A DNA stretch of 64,000 bases from JAWXBR01 sp034440235 (GTDB lineage: Bacteria > Bacteroidota > Ignavibacteria > Kapaibacteriales > Kapaibacteriaceae). Positions 15,324 to 24,916 of the stretch are shown here, in pieces. A program made the translations under genes and the position numbers. The stretch spans positions 1 to 64,000 of the forward strand of contig JAWXBR010000053.1 in the NCBI GenBank assembly GCA_034440235.1, read 5' to 3'. Each line of letters opens with the position of its first letter. Position 1 is the first letter of the stretch. The notes under the pieces were generated by a model that had not been told where the DNA came from, ran no database searches, and was given only the letters and a program-made list of their open reading frames with translations.

Positions 15324-18300
15324 CTACTGTTTGATACAAGACTTATTGCCGGTTGCCCCGCAGCAGTTTTTGAACTTCTTGTTTGGATCGAATGGACACG
15401 GTTCGTTACGTCCGAACTCGCGTCCTGTGTTTCGAACTGTAGTTGCTCCCTGTGGACCTTGATCAGGAGGTCCGCCACCATTAGCACCCATTGTGGAACT
15501 GGTTGTTGGGTGTGAGAACGTCAGTGATCGAGAGATGCTGCTGGTACGTAGCTGAGGAAGCGCCGTTGCTGTACTGTCGGCACCTAATTGTGCTGGTTGG
15601 GCGCTCACGTCAATAGATTCTGCAAGGGGGGCAGACTGCATTCTACGCGGTGCCGGCTGGGCTTGACGCGAAGCAGCTGGATAGTATTTAAACGCGAAGT
15701 TGACTGTGGCTTTGTTGATATCCTTCAGCAGATCAAGGAAAATCTTATACGCTTCTTGTTTGTATTCAAGAAGCGGATCTTTCTGTCCGTATGCGCGCAG
15801 ATAGATACCTTCCTTCAAATCATCCATACCACGAAGGTGTTCGCGCCAGTAGTCATCAATAGATTGTAGTGCAGCAATACGCTCAAGCGCGGCCATGAAT
15901 TCTGGTCCTAGTCCCTTTTCCTTGCGGTCATAGTAGTCTGTAGCAGCTGCTACTACTCTACCTACGGCATCACCCTTACTCAACGACTGAAAGTCTACCG
16001 AGCTCATAGGAACATCGCAAAGAAGCGTCGCACGAATTGCGTCAGCAAATCCCTTTTCGTCAGATTCCGAATGAAACTCATCATACCAGTTACCTGCCAT
16101 CTCACGAATGTATTCGAAGAATTCTCCTCGCAAGCGATCGCCCATCAACGCGTGTTTACGTCGGTCATAAATAACCTCGCGCTGTTGATTCATAACGTTA
16201 TCGTACTCCAGCAAACGCTTCCGTGTACCAAAGTTGTTCGACTCCACCTTCTTTTGGGCATTGCCTACGCTCTTGGTTACAAGCGGACTCTGGATTGGCT
16301 CACCGTCAGGTACCTTTAAGCGCTGCATTACTGCGGCAATTCGTTCGCCACCGAACAATCGCATGAGGTCGTCTTCTAGGGAGATGAAAAACTGCGAAGA
16401 TCCAGGGTCACCCTGGCGTCCTGCACGTCCGCGTAGCTGACGATCGATACGTCTGGCCTCATGGCGTTCGGTACCAATAATTGTCAATCCACCCGCCGCT
16501 TTAACATCAGGGTCGAGTTTAATGTCCGTACCACGACCAGCCATATTCGTAGCAATCGTAACACTACTTTTTCGGCCTGCAGACTGTACAATCTCAGCTT
16601 CGCGTTGATGCTGTTTCGCATTCAATACGTTATGCTGAACATTTGCACGCTTGAGCATCTTACTCAAAAGTTCGGATACTTCGACGCTCGTTGTACCTAC
16701 AAGAACTGAACGACCTTCTGCGATACGCGCCTGAACTGATTCGACTACTGCATTGTACTTCTCTCGCTTTGTGCGGTAGATCAGATCATCGAGATCTTTG
16801 CGAACGGCTTGACGGTTCGTTGGAATGACGACGACATCAAGCTTATAGATCTCATAGAACTCTGCTGCTTCTGTCTCGGCTGTACCTGTCATGCCGGCAA
16901 GCTTGTGGTACTGACGGAAATAATTCTGAAGGGTGATGGTTGCGAACGTTTGAGTGTCCTGTTCCACCATCACGCCCTCCTTGGCCTCGATTGCTTGATG
17001 TAAACCATCGGAGTAACGCCTACCCTCGAGAATACGACCAGTAAACTCATCTACAATCTTGATTTTACCGTCTTGTACGACGTACTCGTCATCTCGCACA
17101 TACAATGAGTATGCACGAAGCAGTTGATTAACGATATGAATGCGATCTGAACGCTCGGCGTAAATCCGCATAAATGCGTCTTTTTGAAGAGTACGGTCGT
17201 CATTACTGATTTCTTCGTCACCTGCAAGTGCGCTCATTTCTGTTGCGAGATCGGGAATCACAAACATGTTGGGATCTTCTTGACTCGAACACATCAACTC
17301 GCGACCCTTGTCTGAGATATCCACCTGGTGATTCTTTTCGTCAACCATAAAGAACAACTCGTCATCGATGATCGACATCCTGGTGCCCTGATCTTTCAGG
17401 TGTTCAAGCTCTGTCTCCTTTAACAGCTTGAGGTTATCCGGGTCTTGGAGCATTTTCGCAAGCTTGCTGTGTTTTGGCATCCCGCGGTGGGCACGCAACA
17501 ATCCGACGCCAGCGCTTGTTCTGTCAGCCTTTGTGCCAGTTGCCAGCATTCGTTCTGCCTCTGATACCATCGTATTAACAAGGCGTGACTGCACATCGAT
17601 GAGGCGTCTAACACGTGGATTCATGTCAACGAAGGCGTGGTCGGTGCTACCAGCTCCGACCGGACCCGATATAATCAGTGGAGTACGTGCTTCATCGATT
17701 AGAACAGAGTCGACTTCATCGACGACTGCAAACCAATGACCGCGCTGCACCATGTCTACAGACTCTGTCACCATGTTGTCGCGGAGGTAGTCGAAGCCGA
17801 ACTCATTGTTTGTGCCGTATGTAATATCAGCGTTGTACTCAGCCTTTCGTACCTGAGGTGACATGTTCGACTGAATACAACCAGTGGTGACTTCGAGGAA
17901 ATCAAAGATCGGACGCATCCACTCTCGGTCACGTTTTGCCAGATAGTCGTTTACCGTAACAAGGTGAACGCCACGTCCAGCGAGAGCATTCAGCACCATG
18001 GGCATCGTAGCAACAAGGGTCTTACCTTCACCCGTCGCCATTTCTGCGCCCTTTCCTTGGTGCAGTACGACGCCACCAATAAGCTGAACATCGTACGGGA
18101 TCATGTCCCATGTAGTCTCATGGCCAACAACCAGATATCTATGCCCGACGAGACGTCTACACGTTTCCTTAACAATTGCAAATACTTCGGGCAAGATCTC
18201 ATCGAGCTTTGCTTGGGTAGCGGCAAATCGTTCGTTGTCGATGTCGTTCAGTCGTGAATATGCATCTGAACGATCTGCATGCGTCATGTCTGCGTCGCTG

Positions 18301-18515
18301 TGCAACTGTTCGCGAATGCTCTCTTCCTCTTCTTTGAGAGCACGAACATTTTCTTGAAGCTCGACTCGAAGTTCAACAACACGCGATCGCAGATCGTCGT
18401 CCGACAGTTCGCGTAAGGTTTCAAACACGCGATTGATTTCAACAACCTGCGGCATGATTGCCTTCACGTCTTTATCGTGTTTTGAACCAAATATCTTCTG
18501 TATGATTTTCAGCAT
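15324..18515 (-). CDS. secA: Preprotein translocase ATPase SecA
   Basis: Motor ATPase of the Sec translocon. With start ATG 18515-18513 (MLKIIQKIFGS) the product has 1063 residues, in the long range seen in Bacteroidota. Walker A TGEGKT is at 161-166 and Walker B DEVD at 266-269, followed by LIDEARTPLIISG. NMAGRGTDIKL and RQLRGRAGRQGDPG mark the second ATPase half. The C-terminal zinc-finger (SEC-C) is degenerate: Cys1040, then Phe1042 where the second Cys is expected, then Cys1051-Cys1052. An upstream in-frame ATG at 18566 would add 17 unconserved residues. It is convergent with the LpxH-like gene (6-bp gap). Confidence 0.97.
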   Translation of the reverse strand: MLKIIQKIFGSKHDKDVKAIMPQVVEINRVFETLRELSDDDLRSRVVELRVELQENVRALKEEEESIREQLHSDADMTHADRSDAYSRLNDIDNERFAATQAKLDEILPEVFAIVKETCRRLVGHRYLVVGHETTWDMIPYDVQLIGGVVLHQGKGAEMATGEGKTLVATMPMVLNALAGRGVHLVTVNDYLAKRDREWMRPIFDFLEVTTGCIQSNMSPQVRKAEYNADITYGTNNEFGFDYLRDNMVTESVDMVQRGHWFAVVDEVDSVLIDEARTPLIISGPVGAGSTDHAFVDMNPRVRRLIDVQSRLVNTMVSEAERMLATGTKADRTSAGVGLLRAHRGMPKHSKLAKMLQDPDNLKLLKETELEHLKDQGTRMSIIDDELFFMVDEKNHQVDISDKGRELMCSSQEDPNMFVIPDLATEMSALAGDEEISNDDRTLQKDAFMRIYAERSDRIHIVNQLLRAYSLYVRDDEYVVQDGKIKIVDEFTGRILEGRRYSDGLHQAIEAKEGVMVEQDTQTFATITLQNYFRQYHKLAGMTGTAETEAAEFYEIYKLDVVVIPTNRQAVRKDLDDLIYRTKREKYNAVVESVQARIAEGRSVLVGTTSVEVSELLSKMLKRANVQHNVLNAKQHQREAEIVQSAGRKSSVTIATNMAGRGTDIKLDPDVKAAGGLTIIGTERHEARRIDRQLRGRAGRQGDPGSSQFFISLEDDLMRLFGGERIAAVMQRLKVPDGEPIQSPLVTKSVGNAQKKVESNNFGTRKRLLEYDNVMNQQREVIYDRRKHALMGDRLRGEFFEYIREMAGNWYDEFHSESDEKGFADAIRATLLCDVPMSSVDFQSLSKGDAVGRVVAAATDYYDRKEKGLGPEFMAALERIAALQSIDDYWREHLRGMDDLKEGIYLRAYGQKDPLLEYKQEAYKIFLDLLKDINKATVNFAFKYYPAASRQAQPAPRRMQSAPLAESIDVSAQPAQLGADSTATALPQLRTSSISRSLTFSHPTTSSTMGANGGGPPDQGPQGATTVRNTGREFGRNEPCPFDPNKKFKNCCGATGNKSCIKQ

Positions 18516-18644
18516 GTACCGCTCAATTTGAATAGGCAATGGGCCGATGACGCAGACCGGGAGCAACGATTGGTCCCGAGCCTTGCAAATTATCGTAATT
18601 TCAATGCCCCGCCAACGTTAAGCCCCTTTCTTGAGCCCCTTTTA

Positions 18645-18902
18645 ATGGATACTCACTCATCAGATATCTACGTTTATTCTCCCGAGCACGTTCAATTACA
18701 GGCCGAACATGCTCAAGAACACCTTGGCTACAAGATTCTGAGTTTTTATGTCGACAATAAGGGGCTGTTCGCCAAGGGTCCCTCAGCTGACTGCCGAATC
18801 TTCTACCTTTCGCCATCAGGCGGCACGATACGCGATGCAGATTTGAACATCGTGGTCTATAGTGCGAAATATGACTTGTATAAGGGCTTTGGTCGCGCGT
18901 GA
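18645..18902 (+). CDS. Small protein of unknown function, coupled to cysteine desulfurase
   Basis: An 85-residue protein starting at ATG 18645. The frame is open further upstream to 18528, but that part would lie in the secA upstream region. I do not recognise a family. It is a mixed alpha/beta, soluble-looking protein with one Cys and no signal peptide or membrane helix. Its TGA overlaps the GTG start of the cysteine desulfurase (GTGA), so the two are very likely co-translated. The context suggests a link to sulfur transfer, but the sequence shows no motif to confirm it. Two AGCCCCTT octamers sit directly upstream (18621, 18634). Confidence 0.6.
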   Translation: MDTHSSDIYVYSPEHVQLQAEHAQEHLGYKILSFYVDNKGLFAKGPSADCRIFYLSPSGGTIRDADLNIVVYSAKYDLYKGFGRA

Positions 18903-20035
18903 TATACCTTGACAACAGTGCTACGACTCGACTCGACGATGCTGTGCTCGAGGAGATGCTCCCTTGGTTTCAGCATGGTTATGGCAATGCCTCAAGCATC
19001 TACAGCTTGGGACGACAGGCGCGAGTTGCGGTAGAGGACGCACGCAATGAGATTGCGGCACTGTTGAATGGACATCCTGCAGAGGTGATATTTACAAGTG
19101 GTGGTACAGAGTCGAACAACACGGTGCTGAAGAGCTGCTGTTCAGAAAGTGACCTCGTTGATCGTGTCGTTTGCGGTGCTTCAGAACATCACGCAATCCT
19201 CGAACCTGTTGCTTGGCTAAACTCACAAGGCAAGCAAACCTTTGTGCATCCTGTTGATGCTGAAGGCAGAGTTTCAATTGAGGGTTTACGCGAAGAGAAT
19301 CGGGTGAGAACCCTGGTAAGCATCATGCATGCGAACAACGAAACAGGTGTTGTAAACGACCTTCACAGCATTCGAGAAGCCATACCTGACGCTCTTCTAC
19401 ATACAGATGCAGTTCAGTCGTTTGGCAAGATTCCACTAGATGTACAGGCATTAGGTATCGATTTCCTATCAGTATCGGCACATAAAATTCATGGTCCAAA
19501 GGGCGTAGGAGCACTGTTTATTCGTAAAGGCATCGATTTTAAGGCGCATCAACAGGGTGGCGCGCAAGAACGTAATCGTCGATCTGGCACCGAGGCAGTT
19601 GCTCTCATTGTTGGTTTTGCGGTTGCAGCTCGAAGGGCGGTTTCCGAAATGAATGAACGGGCTGCACGAATGACAGATCTTTTGACATTACTTCGCGAGC
19701 GCATTTCGACCAACGTGCCACAAATCTCAGTAAACACGCCCTTGATTAACGTGCTTCCAAATGTGTTGAATATTTCTTTTCCGGACGCTGAGTCATTCGA
19801 CGGAGACGCTGTTTTGCAGGGGATGGACCTGCGAGGCGTGGCGGTTTCAAACGGAAGCGCCTGTGTGTCCGGCAGTCTACAGCCATCGCATGTTCTCATG
19901 GCCATGGGTAGGAGCGTAGCGGAGTCGAGAGCTGCAGTTCGGTTCTCGGTTTCCAAGGACACAACTAGAGACGAGATTGAAACAGCAAGTGCAATTTTGT
20001 CTGATATCGTGCGTGACTTGCGCAGTAATCAATAG
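18899..20035 (+). CDS. Cysteine desulfurase (IscS/NifS family)
   Basis: A PLP enzyme that takes sulfur from L-cysteine as persulfide for Fe-S clusters and thiolated tRNAs. 378 residues, starting at GTG 18899 (MIYLDNSATTRLD). The PLP Lys196 is in SVSAHKIHGPKG, and catalytic Cys322 in NGSACVSGSLQPSH, a short active-site loop of the NifS/IscS group-I type. The GTG overlaps the TGA of the upstream small gene. No iscU or isc regulator gene is adjacent. Confidence 0.92.
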   Translation: MIYLDNSATTRLDDAVLEEMLPWFQHGYGNASSIYSLGRQARVAVEDARNEIAALLNGHPAEVIFTSGGTESNNTVLKSCCSESDLVDRVVCGASEHHAILEPVAWLNSQGKQTFVHPVDAEGRVSIEGLREENRVRTLVSIMHANNETGVVNDLHSIREAIPDALLHTDAVQSFGKIPLDVQALGIDFLSVSAHKIHGPKGVGALFIRKGIDFKAHQQGGAQERNRRSGTEAVALIVGFAVAARRAVSEMNERAARMTDLLTLLRERISTNVPQISVNTPLINVLPNVLNISFPDAESFDGDAVLQGMDLRGVAVSNGSACVSGSLQPSHVLMAMGRSVAESRAAVRFSVSKDTTRDEIETASAILSDIVRDLRSNQ

Positions 20036-20087
20036 ATTTCGTAAATTGTGTGTCGTAACACATAATTATCAAAATAGGGCAGTAACA

Positions 20088-20735
20088 ATGAAGAAGTTCG
20101 CATTAATCCTAAGCTTGACCACAATGATGTATGGTGTCGCAATAGCCGGAACTGGATTCTCAGGTGTGACATCGGGCCAAAGAACGTTTAAACTGAGTAA
20201 CACGGTCGGAGCCAACAGCATAGTTTTCAACAGTGATGCGCCTCTTGAGAAGATCAAGGGATCTGCTGACAAGGTGTCCGGACAATTTAAACTCGATCCT
20301 TCCAACCTCGAAGCTACTTCTGGTAGTCTTGAAGTGTCTGTTGCTAGTATGTCAACAGCAATTTCTAAACGCGACGAGCACATGCGCAGTTCGACATGGC
20401 TTGATGAAGAGAAGTATCCAACAATTGTCTTTGAAGTGCAGAACCTGTCTGACATCCGCGTAGAGAATCGGAACGGACGACTTACCGCGGTTGCGAAAGC
20501 TGCGGGAAAGTTTACACTTCACGGAGTAACAAAGGCACTTGTTGCCGACATAACCATTACGTATTTGCCAGAGTCAGCTGATACGAAAAAACGTGCGTCA
20601 GGTGACTTAGTAAGTATTAAAGCTAACTTTGATGTAGCGCTCAAAGATTTTCAGATTGCTGGGAAATCTGGTCTAGTTGGGAGCAAGGTCGGTGAGGTCA
20701 TTCAAGTTGAGACCACCCTGTTTGCCAACTCGTAA
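20088..20735 (+). CDS. YceI-family secreted lipid-binding protein
   Basis: A YceI domain protein of 215 residues with a signal peptide (residues 1-20, cleavage after about VAIAG). Family features are SGVTSGQRTFKL near the start, the GSLEVSVASMST and RDEHMRSSTWLDEEKYPTI segments, and FTLHGVTK. YceI proteins form a lipocalin-like barrel that binds isoprenoid chains in the periplasm. ATG 20088 is chosen; the longer open frame from 19977 would overlap the desulfurase and destroy the signal peptide position. Confidence 0.88.
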   Translation: MKKFALILSLTTMMYGVAIAGTGFSGVTSGQRTFKLSNTVGANSIVFNSDAPLEKIKGSADKVSGQFKLDPSNLEATSGSLEVSVASMSTAISKRDEHMRSSTWLDEEKYPTIVFEVQNLSDIRVENRNGRLTAVAKAAGKFTLHGVTKALVADITITYLPESADTKKRASGDLVSIKANFDVALKDFQIAGKSGLVGSKVGEVIQVETTLFANS

Positions 20736-20814
20736 GTTTACATGGTAACATATTTCACGGGAAGTGGTCGAGTCGCAATCGATTTCTGCCCGTTTTTCTT
20801 TGGAGGAAAGTATC

Positions 20815-23286
20815 ATGTCCGTTGTCAACTCATGTATTAAATCAACAAGGCTCGTCTTATTAGTCTCCTGTACTGTAGTGTGGCTGTTTGGTGCTGAAGC
20901 TAGTGCTCGCCAGTTTGGGATGGTCGGGAGTTCCCAAGTAGGGTGTGGTGGTTTTGGATGCCATGGTGGTCAATCTGCAAACACTGTCGTGACCCTGACT
21001 GGCCCTAGGGATGTTGCAGCAGGTTCGTTGTCGAATTATACTTTTTCGGTCGCACACCCCGCCAATAACTACTCTGGATTCAACGCTACACTTGTAAATG
21101 CAGCTGGCGCGGCTGCTGGTACGCTGGCAGCTGGAGCCAATGCTCAATTGAACGGAAATGAACTTACACACACAGCACCGACCGTTGATGGTGCCGGCGG
21201 CAGTGCTGATTTTGCGTTTACATGGTTAGCACCAGTAGACCATGGTGTCTACACCTTTTATGGTGCTGGTAATGCAGTAAACAATAATGGCAATCCCGAT
21301 GGAGCCGACGTTTACAATCTTACTGGCGGAATTCAGATTACCGTCAAGGGCGTAACGATTACAGCTCCTAACGGAGGCTCGTATTGCCGTGGTACGGCAC
21401 TCACAATTAACTGGACGCAAACGGGATATCTGAACTTTAAGATCGAGGTGTCGAGTAGCAACTTTACAAACAGCGAAGTAATTACGAACAGTGTTTCAGC
21501 TACTGCAAACACGTTTACATGGAATATTCCTGCTGGTCAGGAAATTAGCAATGCGTATTTAATTAGGTTTATTAACACGGCTGATGGACAGGAAGTAAAA
21601 CGCTCTAGTGCGTTTTCTATCAAGGGTGCACCTACAGTCACGACGCACCCACAAAGTCAAGTAGTTTGCGAAGGTCGCACGCTACAGCTAACCGTTGCAG
21701 CAGACCAAGCCGGTGTCATATACCAGTGGCGAAAGAACGGCACCACGATTCCAGGTGCCACTGCGTCATCTTACCAAGTTGGAGTGGCAAAGCAAGAAGA
21801 TGCTGGTACGTATGAGGCGGTAGTCTTTGGTTGTGGTGGCAGTACAACTTCGAACGCAGCTGTTGTAACAATCGGGCTTAGACCAAAGATCACTGTTCAA
21901 CCTGTTGGTAAAACCGTCTGCGAAAACGATTCAGTTTCACTATTTGCCAATGGCGAAGGTGACGGTGCTATTTATCAATGGTACCGTAACGGCGAGATCA
22001 TGCCAGGCAAGACTGGCAAGACTCTACGTTTTGCATCGATTCTCCTCACCGATGAAGCGTCATATTCAATGCACATATCAGGTACGTGTTTACCCAATGC
22101 TGTGTCGAACGAAGCTATCTTAAATGTCCTTGAACGTCCAGCTGTTACAGTGCAGCCTACAGATAAAAACCTAAAAGTTGGAGACACGCTTTCGCTAACT
22201 GTCGATGGTTATGGCGAATCAATTACATATCAGTGGCAAAAGAACGGCACCGCAATTCCTGGTGCAACGCAGAAACTGTATCGCAAGACGGGTATTGTCC
22301 GTGCAGACTCTGGCCAATACGAAGCGGTGATTACAAACCCATGCGGCACAGCAACAACGCGCAAAGCGTTAGTACGCATTGTGCCGTCGGACGGACCAGG
22401 TCTCCCAGAGCTTGCGTCGGCATCGCTTGAGTTGGGCACTATACCAGTTTGTGCTCAAATAGACACGACGTTTGCTGGTCTTCTGAAGAATGCAGGCGGA
22501 ACAGCCCTGAACGTGACGTCGATTTCCGCAGACCCACCAACGTTATTACAAGCTTTAGGCTTCGCAACACCGCAGACCATTGCTGTCGGAGGCGCATCGG
22601 ATCTGCACCTAATTGTAACGCCAAGCACCATCGGTTCAATTTCTGGAACTGTAACCTTCTTTACACCGAATGGGAATGCAATTTTCCAAGTAAATGGTAC
22701 AGCGGAGTCTGGCATCACAACGAACAAAGACACATTGATGTTTTACGACGGTGTGACAGGATTCTCGAGCTGCGTTTCGGTTTCCTTAGACTCGCGGTGT
22801 AGTACTGCTACCATTACCGCATGGACGCTTAGTGGTGTTGGTGCAGGCAGCTACAGCATTGCCACGCAATTCCCTCAAACTATAAACGCAGGAACTCCTA
22901 TCGAGATTTGTCTCGAAACGATGGCTGGTAGTGGTGGCGATGCGATGATCGAAATTCAAACGTCGGCCGGACCAAAAACACTTCAGCTTCGCCGTGGAGT
23001 TTTCTCTGCAGTTGAAGAAACGGATGTTGCAGGTGTCAGTATCCAACCAAACCCAGCTTCAGAGGGCATATCGATTAAGGGTCTCCAAGAAGGGGCTATC
23101 GTTCGCATTCTGTCGTTGCAAGGTGTTGAGGTCATAAACCTTACACTCGTAGACAATGCTGTAAATGGTGAACTTGTTTGGAACGGCCGCAATTCATCTG
23201 GCGCACCCGTTGCGTCTGGTACCTACGTCGTCGTGATTCGCATGAACCAGAATGTTTCTGCTCAAACTCTTGTACTCACACGTTAA
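20815..23286 (+). CDS. T9SS-sorted surface protein with Ig-like domains and a CX4CH motif
   Basis: A secreted protein of 823 residues. The ribosome binding site GGAGG (20802-20806) fixes the start at ATG 20815. A signal peptide (to about residue 32) is followed by a Cys44...Cys49-His50 motif (CX4CH), reminiscent of heme-binding choice-of-anchor domains. Next comes a Reeler-like beta domain (about 55-190). Three Ig-like repeats follow, with recurring YQWRKNGTTIPGAT / YQWYRNGEIMPGKT / YQWQKNGTAIPGAT segments. A beta-sandwich region follows, then a C-terminal T9SS type A sorting domain (VSIQPNPASEG to the end, finishing LVLTR). It is expected to be secreted across the outer membrane and anchored or released. 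The ligand is unknown. Confidence 0.85.
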   Translation: MSVVNSCIKSTRLVLLVSCTVVWLFGAEASARQFGMVGSSQVGCGGFGCHGGQSANTVVTLTGPRDVAAGSLSNYTFSVAHPANNYSGFNATLVNAAGAAAGTLAAGANAQLNGNELTHTAPTVDGAGGSADFAFTWLAPVDHGVYTFYGAGNAVNNNGNPDGADVYNLTGGIQITVKGVTITAPNGGSYCRGTALTINWTQTGYLNFKIEVSSSNFTNSEVITNSVSATANTFTWNIPAGQEISNAYLIRFINTADGQEVKRSSAFSIKGAPTVTTHPQSQVVCEGRTLQLTVAADQAGVIYQWRKNGTTIPGATASSYQVGVAKQEDAGTYEAVVFGCGGSTTSNAAVVTIGLRPKITVQPVGKTVCENDSVSLFANGEGDGAIYQWYRNGEIMPGKTGKTLRFASILLTDEASYSMHISGTCLPNAVSNEAILNVLERPAVTVQPTDKNLKVGDTLSLTVDGYGESITYQWQKNGTAIPGATQKLYRKTGIVRADSGQYEAVITNPCGTATTRKALVRIVPSDGPGLPELASASLELGTIPVCAQIDTTFAGLLKNAGGTALNVTSISADPPTLLQALGFATPQTIAVGGASDLHLIVTPSTIGSISGTVTFFTPNGNAIFQVNGTAESGITTNKDTLMFYDGVTGFSSCVSVSLDSRCSTATITAWTLSGVGAGSYSIATQFPQTINAGTPIEICLETMAGSGGDAMIEIQTSAGPKTLQLRRGVFSAVEETDVAGVSIQPNPASEGISIKGLQEGAIVRILSLQGVEVINLTLVDNAVNGELVWNGRNSSGAPVASGTYVVVIRMNQNVSAQTLVLTR

Positions 23287-23303
23287 GAAATTACCGAAAC
23301 GAC

Positions 23304-23345
23304 AATGGGGACAGCGCGAATCGCGCCGTCCCCATTCCTTTTTCT
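23304..23345 (+). terminator. Terminator between T9SS cargo and gdh (convergent)
   Basis: AATGGGGAC at 23304-23312 pairs with GTCCCCATT at 23328-23336. An inner GCGCG/CGCGC stem is separated by one A-C mismatch. The T-rich tail CCTTTTTCT follows. It lies between converging genes and could serve the plus-strand transcript best. Confidence 0.8.
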
Positions 23346-23405
23346 AGCCAATGTTGTTTTCGATTGTCGCTTACCAAAATCCTAGCAAGCCCCTTACCAG
23401 AATCC

Positions 23406-24875
23406 TTACGGGAAGATTCCGAGCGACTGATACGATTGCGCGATCTTGTCGATCGAGCTGACAAAGGCAGCAACGCGCATGTCCTTCACCTTAGGATTGC
23501 TGTAGTATATCTCCATGATGGCTTGATATGCAGAAATCATCGTGTCTTCGAGGCCTGAGTTCACAATGTCTTCTTCATCCGCACCACGTGCAATAAGCTG
23601 ACGTTCTGTTACTGTTAAAGACTTGCCAGTGAGTTTCTCGACAGTGTTTACGAGACGTGTGTTCGAACCTTCCTCGAAACGTTTGTCCATACGGCCAAAA
23701 CGTACGTGCGAAATATTCTTCAGCCACTCGAAATACGACACAACAACACCGCCAGCGTTTACATACATGTCTGGCATGACGAAGACACCCTTCTTGAGAA
23801 GTATCTCTTCTGCATCAGCAGTGATTGGACCGTTGGCACCTTCAGCAATGATTTTCGCTTTAATATTCTTTGCGTTACCAGCATGTATTTGAGATTCCAA
23901 AGCGGCAGGTACAAGAATGTCGCATTCGTGCTCAAGTACAACGTTCCCGTGTTTGATTGTTTTGGTGTCTGGGAAATTGACAATCGAGCCGGTCTTTATG
24001 CGATGTTCGTTCAACGCATCAATGTTGATGCCTCTATTACTTACAACAGCTCCATCCCATTCGATGATGCCCACGACAATTGCACCACCTTCACGCAAGA
24101 ATTTCGCAGCGTGGTAACCCACGTTACCAAAACCCTGAACGATAACGCGTTTGCCAGATAAACCGATGTCCATCTTTAGCTTCGCCATAAGTCGGACATC
24201 ATTCACAGCTTCACAAACAGCGAAATAGAGTCCGCGTCCCGTAGCCGCAGTACGTCCACGCACTCCACCTTGTCCAACCGGCTTACCTGTTACGCACGCT
24301 AATGCGTTAATCTCGTCTTTAGCAAATGCCTGATACGTATCGGCAATCCATGCCATTTCACGTGGACCTGTTCCGTAATCGGGCGCTGGTACGTCTACGG
24401 AAGGACCGATGAAATTCTTTTTGATGAGTTCGACCGTATAACGACGGGTTACACGTTCAAGTTCTTCTGCGGAATAATTCTTTGGATTGATGCGAATGCC
24501 GCCTTTACCTCCGCCGAACGGCACGTCGACAACGGCGCATTTATAAGTCATCAACGCCGCTAGTGCCTGCACCTCTTCCTGATCAACAGAGTCAGCATAA
24601 CGGATGCCACCTTTGCATGGAAGTTTGTGGTGACTGTGCTCTGCGCGCCAGGCTTGTACTACGTGAATATCTCCCTTTATGCGAACAGGGAATTGCATGT
24701 AGTACACGGAATTGCACACGCGAATTTGATCGAGTAGTCCGGTAGGATGATCAAGTACAGCGACTGCTTTATCAAAATACCGATTTACCGAATCAAGGAA
24801 CGGATTGTGTGCTGTTGGAAGCGCAAGTTCGATAGCTGCCAGTTTGGCTTTCTTCTTCGAAGCAGAAGACTTCAT
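23406..24875 (-). CDS. Glu/Leu/Phe/Val dehydrogenase family (glutamate dehydrogenase)
   Basis: Oxidative deaminase of the glutamate dehydrogenase family, 489 residues, longer than the usual 410-450. The substrate-binding CKGGIRY is at 87-93 and VPFGGGKGG at 118-126. The Rossmann motif is VIVQGFGNVG, and PDMYVNAGGVVVSYFEW lies near the C-terminus. It most likely interconverts glutamate and 2-oxoglutarate plus ammonia; other family members act on branched or aromatic amino acids. The hppD gene lies 41 bp upstream on the same strand, suggesting co-expression and a link to amino acid catabolism. Confidence 0.88.
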   Translation of the reverse strand: MKSSASKKKAKLAAIELALPTAHNPFLDSVNRYFDKAVAVLDHPTGLLDQIRVCNSVYYMQFPVRIKGDIHVVQAWRAEHSHHKLPCKGGIRYADSVDQEEVQALAALMTYKCAVVDVPFGGGKGGIRINPKNYSAEELERVTRRYTVELIKKNFIGPSVDVPAPDYGTGPREMAWIADTYQAFAKDEINALACVTGKPVGQGGVRGRTAATGRGLYFAVCEAVNDVRLMAKLKMDIGLSGKRVIVQGFGNVGYHAAKFLREGGAIVVGIIEWDGAVVSNRGINIDALNEHRIKTGSIVNFPDTKTIKHGNVVLEHECDILVPAALESQIHAGNAKNIKAKIIAEGANGPITADAEEILLKKGVFVMPDMYVNAGGVVVSYFEWLKNISHVRFGRMDKRFEEGSNTRLVNTVEKLTGKSLTVTERQLIARGADEEDIVNSGLEDTMISAYQAIMEIYYSNPKVKDMRVAAFVSSIDKIAQSYQSLGIFP

Positions 24876-24916
24876 ATGATCTAAACGTTACTGAAAAAAA
24901 ACGTTCGTAAACTTTT

